This document shows, in pieces, positions 33,623 through 42,379 of a DNA stretch of 64,000 nucleotides. Origin of the DNA: Pseudoxanthomonas sp. X-1. GTDB taxonomy: Bacteria > Pseudomonadota > Gammaproteobacteria > Xanthomonadales > Xanthomonadaceae. The notes beneath the pieces were generated by a model. The model was not told the DNA's origin. It saw only the letters and a list, made by a program, of their open reading frames with translations, and searched no databases. The position numbers and the translations under genes are program-made. Position 1 is the stretch's first letter. Every line of letters begins with the position of its first letter. The stretch spans positions 2,144,001 to 2,208,000 of the forward strand of contig NZ_CP083376.1 in the NCBI RefSeq assembly GCF_020042665.1, written 5' to 3'.

Positions 33623-34108
33623 CTAGTAGAACCAGGCCACCAGAAACACCGCCAGCATCGCCAGCGCCAGTCCCACCTTCAGCACCACGCCCACCACCAG
33701 GCCGATCCAGGTCGCCAGCCCCACCTTGCTGGCCTGGCGCAATTCGCGCCCGTGCATCAGCTCGCCGACCAGGGCGCCGGCGAAGGGCCCGACCAGCAGG
33801 CCCAACGGCATGAAGAACATGCCCAGCACGGTGCCGATGACCGAGCCGACAATGGCCAGGCGGCTGGCGCCGACCCGCTGCGCGCCCATGGCGGTGGACA
33901 GCACGTCCACCGCCAGCGACAGCGCGGTGAGCAGCCCCAGCACGGTCAGCGTGACCCAGCCGACCTGCTCGAATCCGCCGGCCCATGCCGCCAGCAACAT
34001 GCCGGCGAAGGCCAGCGGAAGTCCCGGAAGTACCGGCAGCACCACCCCCAGCACCCCGGCGAGGATCATCAGCGCCGCCAATCCGTACATCAGCGTCTGT
34101 AATGGCAC
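33623..34108 (-). CDS. DUF456 family membrane protein
   Basis: 161 aa, four to five hydrophobic helices with Gly-rich packing. The family's twin glycine-rich repeats are visible (GSVIGTVLGMFFMPLGLLVGPFAGALVGEL). Inner membrane, function unknown. The start is GTG 34108, favoured by AAGGAAAAAG just upstream; an ATG six codons in has no SD. The 241-bp gap before it (33382-33622) shows only a poor relic of the TTCCCGCGGA-type repeat. Confidence 0.85.
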   Translation of the reverse strand: MPLQTLMYGLAALMILAGVLGVVLPVLPGLPLAFAGMLLAAWAGGFEQVGWVTLTVLGLLTALSLAVDVLSTAMGAQRVGASRLAIVGSVIGTVLGMFFMPLGLLVGPFAGALVGELMHGRELRQASKVGLATWIGLVVGVVLKVGLALAMLAVFLVAWFY

Positions 34109-34164
34109 TTCTTTTTCCTTTGCGAACAGTGGGTTATGGATTACTGAACCTGCGTTGAAGGGCG

Positions 34165-34193
34165 TTGCTTTTTCATTTTGGCCGCGCTACTGT
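34165..34193 (+). promoter_or_regulatory. Candidate sigma-70 promoter of the cold-shock gene
   Basis: TTGCTT, 17 bases, TACTGT. Start of transcription near 34200 would give a leader of about 140 nt, typical of cold-shock mRNAs. The -10 is a poor match. Confidence 0.4.
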
Positions 34194-34338
34194 CAAACCG
34201 CTGCGTTTGCCAAGGTCACCGTGAATCGTGGCCTGATGCGGTAGATCCAAAGATCCGCTACATCGTCGTACCTCGGCTCCTCCTTGCAACCAGCCGCCCG
34301 ACCCGGCGTAACCAACCCCTGTTCCAAGGAGATCCGTA

Positions 34339-34548
34339 ATGGCAGAGCGCGAAACCGGAACCGTGAAATGGTTCAACGATGCGAAGGGCTTTGGCTTCAT
34401 CAGCCGTGAGAACGGCGAAGACGTATTCGTGCACTTCCGTGCCATCCAGACCCAGGGCTTCAAGAGCCTCAAGGAAGGCCAGAAGGTGACCTTTACCGTG
34501 GTCCAGGGCCAGAAGGGTCTGCAGGCCGACGCCGTACAGCCGGTCTGA
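34339..34548 (+). CDS. Cold-shock-domain protein (CspA family)
   Basis: 69 aa, the standard single cold-shock domain. RNP1 KGFGFI and RNP2 VFVHF bind single-stranded RNA/DNA; N-terminal GTVKWFND and C-terminal GLQADAV are conserved. Acts as an RNA chaperone. Strong SD AAGGAGAT six bases before ATG. The long AT-richer leader fits temperature-responsive translation. Whether it is cold-induced cannot be told. Ends in a strong terminator. Confidence 0.96.
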   Translation: MAERETGTVKWFNDAKGFGFISRENGEDVFVHFRAIQTQGFKSLKEGQKVTFTVVQGQKGLQADAVQPV

Positions 34549-34583
34549 CCGCGCGGGTCGTTCCCCCGCGGCCAGCTCGAACG

Positions 34584-34611
34584 AAAAAGCCCGGCGAGCG
34601 CCGGGCTTTTT
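34584..34611. terminator. Bidirectional intrinsic terminator
   Basis: AAAAAGCCCGGC, loop GAGC, GCCGGGCTTTTT. It serves the cold-shock gene and the convergent glycine-zipper lipoprotein gene. Confidence 0.92.
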
Positions 34612-34638
34612 CATGCCTGCCATCCTGGCCGATGGCGA

Positions 34639-35118
34639 TCAGCGGATGACGACTCGGCCGTTGACCACGCGCACGTACGTGTTCTCGGTCACGCCGCCCA
34701 GGTCGCGCTGGTTGATCACGATGGTGCGGCCATCGTCCATGCGCACGGTGACGTCATAGGTATCGCCGGTGACGCGGTCTTGGATGGCGTTGCCGGCCAG
34801 CGCGCCGCCGACCGCACCGGCGACGGCCGCCACGTTCTTGTTGCCCTTGCTGCCGCCGGTCTCCTTGGAGATTTGACGGCCGGCCACTGCGCCGACGATG
34901 CCGCCCAGCACCGCACCGGTGCCGGTGGGCGCGCTGCGGTTGGAGGACACCGGATCGATGCGGGTGACGATGCCGCAGTCGGCGCAGTAGCGCGACGAGG
35001 CGGACGGATAGGAGGAGCCGCGGTAGTCGTCGCGATACCCGTAGTTCGGGCTGGTGGTGGCGCAGCCCGCCAGGGTCAGCGCGCCAGCGCTCATCAGGAC
35101 GAGAGTTTTGAACTGCAT
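34639..35118 (-). CDS. Glycine-zipper 2TM lipoprotein
   Basis: 159 aa. Lipobox LAGC at about residues 15-18. A short Tyr/Ser-rich linker with a CADC pair is followed by a glycine-zipper 2TM domain: two Gly-patterned segments (GAVLGGIVGAVAG; AAVAGAVGGALAG). The C-terminal SH3-like tail reads VRMDDGRTIVIN. Related in plan to SlyB-type outer-membrane lipoproteins, with presumed envelope-integrity roles. Start 35118. Another protein with the same zipper lies at 37848. Confidence 0.88.
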   Translation of the reverse strand: MQFKTLVLMSAGALTLAGCATTSPNYGYRDDYRGSSYPSASSRYCADCGIVTRIDPVSSNRSAPTGTGAVLGGIVGAVAGRQISKETGGSKGNKNVAAVAGAVGGALAGNAIQDRVTGDTYDVTVRMDDGRTIVINQRDLGGVTENTYVRVVNGRVVIR

Positions 35119-35278
35119 CGGATGACTCCTTCGCCCCGTGGGCGTGCCAGGTGGGATGCGGCCAGCGCCGCGTGCCCGGCATCGTGTTGTCATCGCCATG
35201 AACGCGGCATCAACTGAAACCGCTTGCGACGCGCCCGATCGGAGACCACATCAGACGCCGTTCATCCTCCGCCGCCGA

Positions 35279-35695
35279 TCAGCGCGCGAAGTCGTCGTGG
35301 CAGGCCTTGCAGGCATCGCCGATGCGCGCGGCCACGGCCTTGGTGTCCGGGCAGCCGACCGGCGGTGCCGACAGCGCGCCGTCCAGCGTCGCCCGCAGCT
35401 GGCCGGCGTGGGTGACGAAACGCGCGTCCTCGGCCAGGTCGGGGAACGCCGTCTCCAGGTCGTTGCTGACCGCGCGCAGCGTCTGCAGCCGGGGCAGGGC
35501 GTCGCTGGCCGTGCAGCGGTTGGCCGCCAGGTTCGCCTTGAGCACGTCGGTCTGCTTGGCCATTACATGCATCACGCTGTCCGGGAACGGATCCTGCCGC
35601 GCCTGCAGTGCGCGCATGGCCATCACCGTGGCCACGCCGCCAACCAGCAGGCCGAGCAGGAACAGGAACAGGAAACGGGATGCTTGGCTGGCCAT
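35279..35695 (-). CDS. Class II (cytochrome c'-like) haem protein
   Basis: 138 aa. N-terminal hydrophobic helix (about 7-27) as signal or anchor, then a helical domain. The haem-binding site CKACH is at the very C-terminus, the arrangement of cytochrome c'/c556. The haem is attached in the periplasm. Role probably electron transfer or ligand (NO) binding; not decided by sequence. Start 35695; divergent from tcdA. Confidence 0.85.
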   Translation of the reverse strand: MASQASRFLFLFLLGLLVGGVATVMAMRALQARQDPFPDSVMHVMAKQTDVLKANLAANRCTASDALPRLQTLRAVSNDLETAFPDLAEDARFVTHAGQLRATLDGALSAPPVGCPDTKAVAARIGDACKACHDDFAR

Positions 35696-35752
35696 GGGGG
35701 CGTGCTCCTTGGGACGGTGTGATCGATGGTACGACGGCCGCAGCCGCGCTCC

Positions 35753-35758
35753 TACAAT
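35753..35758 (+). promoter_or_regulatory. -10 TACAAT six bases before the tcdA start
   Basis: TACAAT then six bases then ATG 35765. Transcription would begin at about the ATG itself, predicting a leaderless mRNA; no Shine-Dalgarno is present. Confidence 0.5.
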
Positions 35759-35764
35759 AGCGGC

Positions 35765-36610
35765 ATGAACGCCGCCGCCTCGCCAACTGTCAGCCCTGTC
35801 ACCACGCTCTGGAAAGAACGCTTCGCAGGCGTGGATCGCCTCTACGGCGTCGGCGCAGTCGAACGCCTGTCCCAGCGCGCGGTCGCGGTGATCGGCATGG
35901 GCGGCGTCGGATCGTGGGTGGTGGAAGCCCTGGCGCGCAGCGGCGTGGGCAGGCTGGTGCTGATCGACGCCGACGACATCTGCCTGTCCAACACCAACCG
36001 TCAGCTGCCGGCGCTGGACGGGCAGTACGGCCGCAACAAGGTCGTGGTGATGGCCGAACGCTGTCGCGCGATCAATCCGGAGATCCAGCTGGACGTCGTC
36101 GAGGCATTCCTGACCTCGTCCAACCTGGAAGCGCTGCTGGGTCAGCCGCTGGACCTGGTGATCGACGCCTGCGACAGCTTCCGCACCAAGGTCGAGGCCA
36201 TCGCCTGGTGCCGGCGCCGAAAGCTGCCGATGATCACCGTCGGCTCGGCCGGCGGGCGCACCGACGCTACCCAGGTCCGCGTGCGCGACCTCTCGCGCAC
36301 CGAACATGATGCGATGCTGGCGCTGGTGCGCAAGAAGCTGCGCGCCGAGTTCAACTTTCCTCGCAACCCGCAGCGCTACTTCGGCGTGTCGGCGATCTAT
36401 TCGCTGCAGAACGTGCAGTACCCGCAGGCCGACGGCAGCGTGTGCGGACTGCGGCCGGTGCTGGGTGCCGAGGCGGCGCTGAAGCTGGACTGCGGCGCGG
36501 GGCTGGGCGCGGCCACGCACGTCACCGGCACCTTCGCCTTCGCCGCGGCGGGACGGGCGCTGGAACTGTTGCTCAAGCCGCGCAGGGAAGATGCGCCGTC
36601 GATGGCGTAG
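35765..36610 (+). CDS. tcdA: tRNA threonylcarbamoyladenosine dehydratase TcdA
   Basis: 281 aa, E1-like (ThiF/MoeB) ATPase. Nucleotide loop GMGGVGSWVVEALARSG and NRQLPAL, then ACDSFRTK and TVGSAGGRTD, match TcdA/CsdL. It cyclises t6A37 of tRNAs to ct6A using ATP. Lacks the zinc Cys pairs of ThiF. The start at 35765 is followed directly by the conserved WKERFAGVDRLYG. No SD; a -10 hexamer abuts the start. Confidence 0.95.
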   Translation: MNAAASPTVSPVTTLWKERFAGVDRLYGVGAVERLSQRAVAVIGMGGVGSWVVEALARSGVGRLVLIDADDICLSNTNRQLPALDGQYGRNKVVVMAERCRAINPEIQLDVVEAFLTSSNLEALLGQPLDLVIDACDSFRTKVEAIAWCRRRKLPMITVGSAGGRTDATQVRVRDLSRTEHDAMLALVRKKLRAEFNFPRNPQRYFGVSAIYSLQNVQYPQADGSVCGLRPVLGAEAALKLDCGAGLGAATHVTGTFAFAAAGRALELLLKPRREDAPSMA

Positions 36611-36687
36611 GTCGCCGGCGTTCGCCATCCGCGAAGAGCCCGGGCGTCGTACCCCAGCTCAGGCCGAGCGCGCTGCGGTGCCGGTGT

Positions 36688-37452
36688 TCACTCCGGAAGC
36701 CCGAACAGCCGCGTCGCGTTCTCGGACGTGACGCGCGCGATGTCCTCGTAGGGCTGGTCGCGCAGTTCGGCGATGACCTCGCACACGCGCGTGAGGCGCG
36801 CCGGTTCGTTGCGCTGGCCGCGATGGTCGGCATCGGGCTGATCCGGCGCATCGGTCTCCAGCAGCAGATGCTCCAGCGGCATGGTCGCGGCCAGGCGGCG
36901 CAGGCGCTGGGCGCGTGCATAGGTCACCGGTCCCCCCAGGCCGATCATGAAGCCGTTGTCCCACAGTTGCCGGGCCTGCTCCTCGCTGCCGGCGTAGCTG
37001 TGCACCACGCCACGCAGGCCACCGACCTTGCGGATCGCCACGATCACCGCCTCCACCGCGCGTCGTGCATGCACGATCAGCGGCAGGTCGAACTCGCGCG
37101 CCAGCGCCAGCTGGCCCTGGAAGTAGGTCTGCTGCGTGTCCGGATCCAGCGTCTCGACGAAGAAGTCCAGCCCGCACTCGCCGATGGCCACCGGGCGTTC
37201 GCGTTCGATCCACTCGCGCAGCAGCGTCAGGTGGGCCGGCGCGTGCGCGTCCAGGAACATCGGATGCAGGCCATAGGCCGGGTACAGCCCCGCCTCGTCC
37301 TTGCACAGCGCGCGCAGCGCCGGCCAGCCCGCGGCATCGATCGCCGGGACGACCTGGCGCCGGACCCCGGCCGCCCGCGCGCGGGCGATCACCGCCTCGC
37401 GGTCGCCGTCGAACTCCCCGGCGTCGAGATGGCAGTGGCTGTCGGTCAGCAC
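36688..37452 (-). CDS. TatD-family metal-dependent nuclease
   Basis: 254 aa, amidohydrolase-fold TIM barrel. Metal ligands are visible in DSHCHLD, GECGLDFF, VHARRA, VVHSYAG and ETDAP. TatD-like enzymes are 3'-5' DNases or deoxyribonuclease-like. The start is a GTG at 37452, four bases after the stop of the upstream DUF6116 gene on the same strand, so it is probably translated by coupling. Which paralogue (YcfH, YjjV, TatD) is uncertain; the form is nearest YjjV. Confidence 0.9.
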   Translation of the reverse strand: MLTDSHCHLDAGEFDGDREAVIARARAAGVRRQVVPAIDAAGWPALRALCKDEAGLYPAYGLHPMFLDAHAPAHLTLLREWIERERPVAIGECGLDFFVETLDPDTQQTYFQGQLALAREFDLPLIVHARRAVEAVIVAIRKVGGLRGVVHSYAGSEEQARQLWDNGFMIGLGGPVTYARAQRLRRLAATMPLEHLLLETDAPDQPDADHRGQRNEPARLTRVCEVIAELRDQPYEDIARVTSENATRLFGLPE

Positions 37453-37456
37453 GCGA

Positions 37457-37681
37457 TCAGCGCGCCGAACGTGGCCGCGCGTCCAGCGAAGGCGAGGCGC
37501 GGCGATCCTTCCAGTTGGCCAGCAGCAGCGTTCCCAGGCCCAGCAGGATCTCGTCCACGAACGGAATCACGTCCGGTACCACCAGGTCTACCGCGAACAG
37601 CAGCGCGGTGAGCTTGAACAGGGTGGGATGGCGCAGCCGGCGCGCCCAGCGCAGCAGCGGGGAAACAAGGGGACTCGGCAT
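37457..37681 (-). CDS. Small membrane protein, DUF6116-like
   Basis: 74 aa with two hydrophobic segments (about 21-37 and 42-56) carrying Pro-Asp residues (VPDVIPFVDEILLG), basic at both ends. It resembles a small family I know from Xanthomonads as DUF6116. Four bases ahead of the TatD gene. Function unknown. Confidence 0.75.
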   Translation of the reverse strand: MPSPLVSPLLRWARRLRHPTLFKLTALLFAVDLVVPDVIPFVDEILLGLGTLLLANWKDRRASPSLDARPRSAR

Positions 37682-37847
37682 GGCGAGCCTCGCGGTGAGG
37701 TGGACAGGGAAACGCTATCACGCCGCTGCGCAGGCGCGCGTTTAGCGGAAAGCGGGTTTCGGCGATGTCGTTCGATGCCTTGTTCAGCTTCGTGCGACAA
37801 CAATCCGCCCCAACACAGTGCGGGCACGGCCCGTGATGGAGAGCGTC

Positions 37848-38672
37848 ATGAAGAACACCACCACCCTGATCCTGGTTGGCGCTGGGGCGCTGCTGTTCGG
37901 CGGCGTTGCTACAGCGGCCTATATGAACCATCGCACCTCGGCGCAGACCTTCGCCACCACCCCCGAGGGGGAGATGGCGGCGACCACGCCGCTGGAAAAC
38001 GGCGACGCCATGCCCGTCAGCGCGGTGCCGACCGGCACGCAGGTCGATTACGCCGACATCGTCAACGTCGTGCCGATCACGCAACGCGGCACGCTGTACG
38101 CCACGGTGATCGGCACCGACCCGGTGCGTGAGACCACCACCACCACGACCCCGCGCGAGGTCTGCCAGGATGTGGTGGTCAACGAGCGTCTGCCCGAGCG
38201 CGACGGCAACGTCGGCGGCACGGTGGCCGGCGCGCTGATCGGCGGCCTGGTCGGCCATCAGATCGGCGGCGGCAACGGCCGCGACCTGGCCACGGCCGCG
38301 GGCGCGGTCGCCGGCGGCTTCGCCGGCAACCGCATCGATCGCAACCACGTCGGTGGCCGCGTCGTGCAGCGCACCGAGCGCCAGTGCCACACCGAGAACG
38401 CCACCTCCGAATCCTCGCGCGTGACCGGCTACAACGTGACCTACCGCAATCCGGATGGCACCACCGGCACCATGCGCATGGACGAGAAGCCCGGCAGCCG
38501 CATCGCCATGGGCAAGTCCAGCGAAGTCACCGGCTACAACGTGACCTACCGCTACGACGGCACTGAGAAGACCGTGCGCCTGGACCGCAAGCCGGACTCG
38601 GATCGCCTGCCGGTCATCGACGGCCGCGTGGTCACCCAGACCGCGGCACTGGATTCCAGCCCGCGCGGCTGA
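37848..38672 (+). CDS. Glycine-zipper 2TM envelope protein with tandem YNVTYR repeats
   Basis: 274 aa. N-terminal hydrophobic segment (7-24, uncleaved or signal). A Thr-rich stretch is followed by the glycine-zipper 2TM domain (GGTVAGALIGGLVG; AAGAVAGGFAG). Two tandem units SSxVTGYNVTYR about 36 residues apart then occur, the first with NPDGTT and the second with YDGTE. Two Cys flank the zipper. Envelope location likely; function unknown. Ends in a strong terminator at 38701. Confidence 0.83.
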   Translation: MKNTTTLILVGAGALLFGGVATAAYMNHRTSAQTFATTPEGEMAATTPLENGDAMPVSAVPTGTQVDYADIVNVVPITQRGTLYATVIGTDPVRETTTTTTPREVCQDVVVNERLPERDGNVGGTVAGALIGGLVGHQIGGGNGRDLATAAGAVAGGFAGNRIDRNHVGGRVVQRTERQCHTENATSESSRVTGYNVTYRNPDGTTGTMRMDEKPGSRIAMGKSSEVTGYNVTYRYDGTEKTVRLDRKPDSDRLPVIDGRVVTQTAALDSSPRG

Positions 38673-38700
38673 TCGCCCGCAGCAACTGGTGCGACAGGAA

Positions 38701-38728
38701 GGGCCGGCTCGAAAGAGCCGGCCCTTTT
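38701..38728 (+). terminator. Intrinsic terminator after the glycine-zipper gene
   Basis: GGGCCGGCTC, loop GAAA, GAGCCGGCCC, then TTTT: 10-bp GC stem with tetraloop and T run. Confidence 0.88.
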
Positions 38729-38763
38729 CGCATGCGAGGCGGATCGTCGGCGCCCCCGCGTCC

Positions 38764-38769
38764 TACAAT
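38764..38769 (+). promoter_or_regulatory. Candidate -10 of the DUF3857 gene
   Basis: TACAAT in the context TCCTACAATGG, 102 bp before the ATG. The same TCCTACAAT stands in front of tcdA. -35 unclear. Confidence 0.35.
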
Positions 38770-38871
38770 GGGGCGCGCGCCGCCCGGACGATGCCTCGAC
38801 ATCGATGGTCCGGCGGCGAACGGGGCGCAGCAACAGGAACCGCCCGCCAGCAGGCGGGCCATGGGGAAGGG

Positions 38872-41484
38872 ATGATTGGCAGGGTTGGGTTTTGCATGGC
38901 GCTGTGGCTGGCGGTCGCGGCGATGGCAGGGGCGCGGGATCGTCCGGACATGGCGGCCACGCCGGCCTGGGTCGCCGACGAGCCGGCGCAAGCCGGCCGT
39001 CCTGCATCGGTAGCCGGCAATCTTCGGTACGAGGTCGTTTCCGACCAGGTCGACCTGACCGGTGCCAAGCCGGTCTGGTACCGGCATATCGGGTTCACCG
39101 TGCTGCGCGAGCAGGGGCTGACCAACGGCGGAAACTTCAGCGTCGATTACCAGCCGGACTACCAGCGCCTGGTGTTGACCCGGCTGGAGGTGCTGCGCGA
39201 CGGTCGCCGCGTCGACATGCGGGACCGTGCCAGCTATGCCCGCCTGCGCCGGGAGCAGCAGCTCGACTCGGGACTGCTGGACGGGCAGGTCACGCTGAAC
39301 GTCACGGTGCCCGACCTGCGGGTCGGCGACCGGCTCGACTACAGCTTCATGGTGATCGGGCAGAACCCGATCTTCGGATCCGCCTACTACGACGCCTTCG
39401 ATGCGCGCTACGGCGTGCCGATCGGCTGGCGGCGTGTCCGGGTGCGCTATCCGCAGGGTCGCCCCGTGCTTGCGCAGGTGAGCGTTACGGGATTCGCGAT
39501 CTCAAGGACCCGCTCCGGCGATGTCGAGACGCTGGATATCACCGCGCGGGACCTGCCGTCGGTGATCGAGCCGGAAGATACGCCGGCCGGTTACGACAGC
39601 TTCGGGACCGTCAGCCTGTCCACGGCCAGGAGCTGGGCCGACATCGTGGACTGGGCCGCGCCGCTGTATCCGCGCGCCTTCCGGGATCCCGCCGTGGCGT
39701 CTGCGATGGCCTCGCAGCTCAAGCTGGATCCGGCCCAGCCGGAGGCGTCGTTGCAGCGCGCCACGGCCTTCGTGCAGGGCCAGATCCGTTACACCGGCCT
39801 GGATATGGGCGTCAATTCGCATGCGCCGCACGCGCCGGAGGCCACGCTCGCCGACCGGCTGGGCGACTGCAAGGACAAGGCAACCCTGCTGGTCGCGCTG
39901 CTTGGGCTCGCCGGTGTGCGCGCCGAGCCTGTCCTGGTCAACACCCGGCCCGGGAAGGAACTGCGCCAGGCGCAGCCGTCGGCCAACCTGTTCGATCATG
40001 TCGTCGTGCGCGCCCACCTGCCTGGTGGCGCGGTGTGGATCGATGCCACCCGCGACCGCGAGTTCGGTCCCCTGAACGAGCGCCTGGCGCTGCCTTATCG
40101 CGTCGGCTTGCCGCTGGTGGCGGGGGGCGGTGCACTGGTCGATATCCCATACCCGTTGCCGGCCAAGCCGCAGGTCGAGGTGTCCGAGCGTGTGCAGGTC
40201 CGCTCCACGGATGCCGGTTACGAGACCACGTTCGATCTGACCACCCGCTACCGGCAGGGCGAGGGCGAGTCGGTCGCGTCCGCATACCTGCGCAACGGTG
40301 CTCAGGCCACGGGCGAGCGCTATCTCAAGTACATGCGGGATTTCTACGACGGTCTCTCCGCCCTGGGCAAACCCGTCATGCAGGAGGCCGGCGAGGGCGT
40401 CGTCGAGATGCACGAGCGGTATCGCCTGACGTGGAAACGCGTCGACGGGAGCGTGCTCAATCTCTGGCTGTTCCAGCTCAACGACTGGATGACCAAGCTG
40501 CCCGATCAGGCGCGCGGCACGCCGCACGCGCTGCGCGGGCCGCGTTTCGCGGTGCAGACCATGAAAGTGCAGGCCGGGGACGGCTTCCGCATCCCGGATG
40601 AGCGCGAGGTTGTCGAAAACCCGTGGTTCCGCTTCGTGCGCAGTACGCACGTGGAAGGCGGGACACTGCGCATCACGGGAGAGTGGACGCGCCTGGCCAC
40701 CCAGATTCCGGCGAGCGGCATGGAACGCGCGGCGCGGGACATGGCCCAGGCCCGCGAGCTGCTGGTCTTCCCGCTGGAGCTGGACGCACGGCAGGCGCTT
40801 TGGGGAAGTTGGCGAGACTGGCGCTGGCCGTTCGCCGGCCTGCTGGTGACCGGCCTGCTGGTCCTGGCGTGCTATCCGTTCCGCCGCGGCGGCCTGCCGA
40901 TGTCGGCCTTGTTCGCGCCGCGGCATGCCGCCCTGGCGGTCCCGGCAAGACCCTGGAGCATGGCCTGTGCCTGGATGGCGTACTTCGGCGTGACCTATTT
41001 CGACATGGCCGCCGACCGGCTTGCGGGCGGCACGAAAGTGCCGATCCAGCTGGTCGCGCTTGGCCTGGTCTTCGCCGCCGTCATCGGTGGCTGGCTGCGG
41101 GTCGCCGTCGGCGCAGGTCTGCTACGGATGGCATTCGGTTGGTTGCGATGCAAGGCCGCGACATTCGACGGCATTCGACAGGCGCTGGTGGTCGCGGCCT
41201 TTTCCATGCTGCCCTTCACGTTGGGTGCGGTGGTGGCCTTGCAGGGCCACGTAACCTGGCTGAACAGCTCGGAAGCGTTCGACAGCGCTCGATTCCCCGG
41301 CCAGCTGATGGCGGGCCTGCTCATGCTGTGCGGATTGGGATGGTGGCTGGTCTCGACCATCCATGCGCTCGCGGCGAGCGCGGCGACATCGCGGCGGCGT
41401 GCGCTGGCGGGGATCGCGATCGTCGTTGGCGTGGTGCTGCTGGTGCTCGGGGTGGTGGTGGGCATCGTGAGGCTGGCCCGCTGA
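38872..41484 (+). CDS. DUF3857 / transglutaminase-like membrane protein
   Basis: 870 aa. Signal peptide (about 1-22), then DUF3857 (about 45-280). A transglutaminase-like core follows with the triad C333 (RLGDCKDKAT), H376 (FDHVVV) and D391 (IDATRD), all in place. A second beta domain comes next, then five to six TM helices (about 640-865), so the enzyme faces the periplasm. The activity of this fusion is not established; transglutaminase-fold proteases and peptide-linking enzymes are both possible. Start 38872 with GGAAGG upstream. Single-gene unit with its own promoter candidate. Confidence 0.88.
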   Translation: MIGRVGFCMALWLAVAAMAGARDRPDMAATPAWVADEPAQAGRPASVAGNLRYEVVSDQVDLTGAKPVWYRHIGFTVLREQGLTNGGNFSVDYQPDYQRLVLTRLEVLRDGRRVDMRDRASYARLRREQQLDSGLLDGQVTLNVTVPDLRVGDRLDYSFMVIGQNPIFGSAYYDAFDARYGVPIGWRRVRVRYPQGRPVLAQVSVTGFAISRTRSGDVETLDITARDLPSVIEPEDTPAGYDSFGTVSLSTARSWADIVDWAAPLYPRAFRDPAVASAMASQLKLDPAQPEASLQRATAFVQGQIRYTGLDMGVNSHAPHAPEATLADRLGDCKDKATLLVALLGLAGVRAEPVLVNTRPGKELRQAQPSANLFDHVVVRAHLPGGAVWIDATRDREFGPLNERLALPYRVGLPLVAGGGALVDIPYPLPAKPQVEVSERVQVRSTDAGYETTFDLTTRYRQGEGESVASAYLRNGAQATGERYLKYMRDFYDGLSALGKPVMQEAGEGVVEMHERYRLTWKRVDGSVLNLWLFQLNDWMTKLPDQARGTPHALRGPRFAVQTMKVQAGDGFRIPDEREVVENPWFRFVRSTHVEGGTLRITGEWTRLATQIPASGMERAARDMAQARELLVFPLELDARQALWGSWRDWRWPFAGLLVTGLLVLACYPFRRGGLPMSALFAPRHAALAVPARPWSMACAWMAYFGVTYFDMAADRLAGGTKVPIQLVALGLVFAAVIGGWLRVAVGAGLLRMAFGWLRCKAATFDGIRQALVVAAFSMLPFTLGAVVALQGHVTWLNSSEAFDSARFPGQLMAGLLMLCGLGWWLVSTIHALAASAATSRRRALAGIAIVVGVVLLVLGVVVGIVRLAR

Positions 41485-41739
41485 GGGCGAGCGAGCCGGC
41501 GCGCAGTGCCGCCGCACGGCGGGGCTGGGAAGCCGCGGGTTACCCGCGTCGCTGGCTGCGCCGACGCGGCGGGAAGACGGCGGTCACCTGGGCCGTGGCG
41601 CCCGCTCCGGGCCCGTGCGCCTGACCATGTGAGGCCTTGTCGGACTGCGTGGTCGGCGTCGCTCAGTGCGCCGACGACACCCAGGCCCGAGGATGGAGCC
41701 TGCACAATAGTTCGTGGCCAAGGCACGGGTGGAGCGGCG

Positions 41740-42366
41740 ATGACGATCAAGGTGTATGGCATGTCCTCCTCGGGCAATTGCCACAAGGTGCGCATGGCGC
41801 TGTCGCTGCTGCAGCGTCCGTGCAAGTGGGTCGAGGTGGACAGCGCGGCGGGGCAGACGCGCACGCCGGACTTCCTGGCCAGGAATCCCAATGGCCGCGT
41901 GCCGATCCTCGAGCGCGAGGACGGGCAGGTGCTGGCCGAATCCAACGCGATCCTGTGCTGGCTGGCCGAAGGCAGCGCCCTGGTGCCGGCCGATCCCTGG
42001 CAGCGGGCGCAGGTGCTGGCGTGGATGTTCTTCGAGCAGTACAGCCACGAGCCGTATGTCGCCGTGGCGCGCTTCATCCGCGGCTGGCTGCCGCCGGATT
42101 CGCCGCGGCACGCGGATCTGCCGCGCCTGCGCGAACGTGCCGCCGAAGCGCTGGCGGTGATGGAGCGTCATCTGGAAGCGCACGACTGGTTCGGTGCGCA
42201 GACGCTGTCGATCGCCGACCTGGCGCTGTTCGCCTACACCCACTGCGCCGACGATGGCGGCGTATCGCTGGAGGCCTTCCCGAAGGTCCGGGCCTGGCTG
42301 ACCCGGATGCTCGCCATCGACGGGATCGCCCCGATGCCCAAGCCGCCGCGCCTGCTGCGCGCCTGA
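41740..42366 (+). CDS. Glutathione S-transferase family protein (second)
   Basis: 208 aa. GST-N domain with MSSSGNCHKVRMALSL, S8-S10 at the active site, and NPNGRVPILE, ESNAILCWLAEG. The GST-C domain contains DWFGAQTLSIADLALFAYTH. Cytosolic. GGAG five bases before the ATG. No sequence link to the other GST at 28253 beyond the family. The 255 bp before it hold no gene, only a CACAAT -10-like hexamer at 41703. Confidence 0.9.
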   Translation: MTIKVYGMSSSGNCHKVRMALSLLQRPCKWVEVDSAAGQTRTPDFLARNPNGRVPILEREDGQVLAESNAILCWLAEGSALVPADPWQRAQVLAWMFFEQYSHEPYVAVARFIRGWLPPDSPRHADLPRLRERAAEALAVMERHLEAHDWFGAQTLSIADLALFAYTHCADDGGVSLEAFPKVRAWLTRMLAIDGIAPMPKPPRLLRA

Positions 42367-42379
42367 GCGGGGCGCCGGG

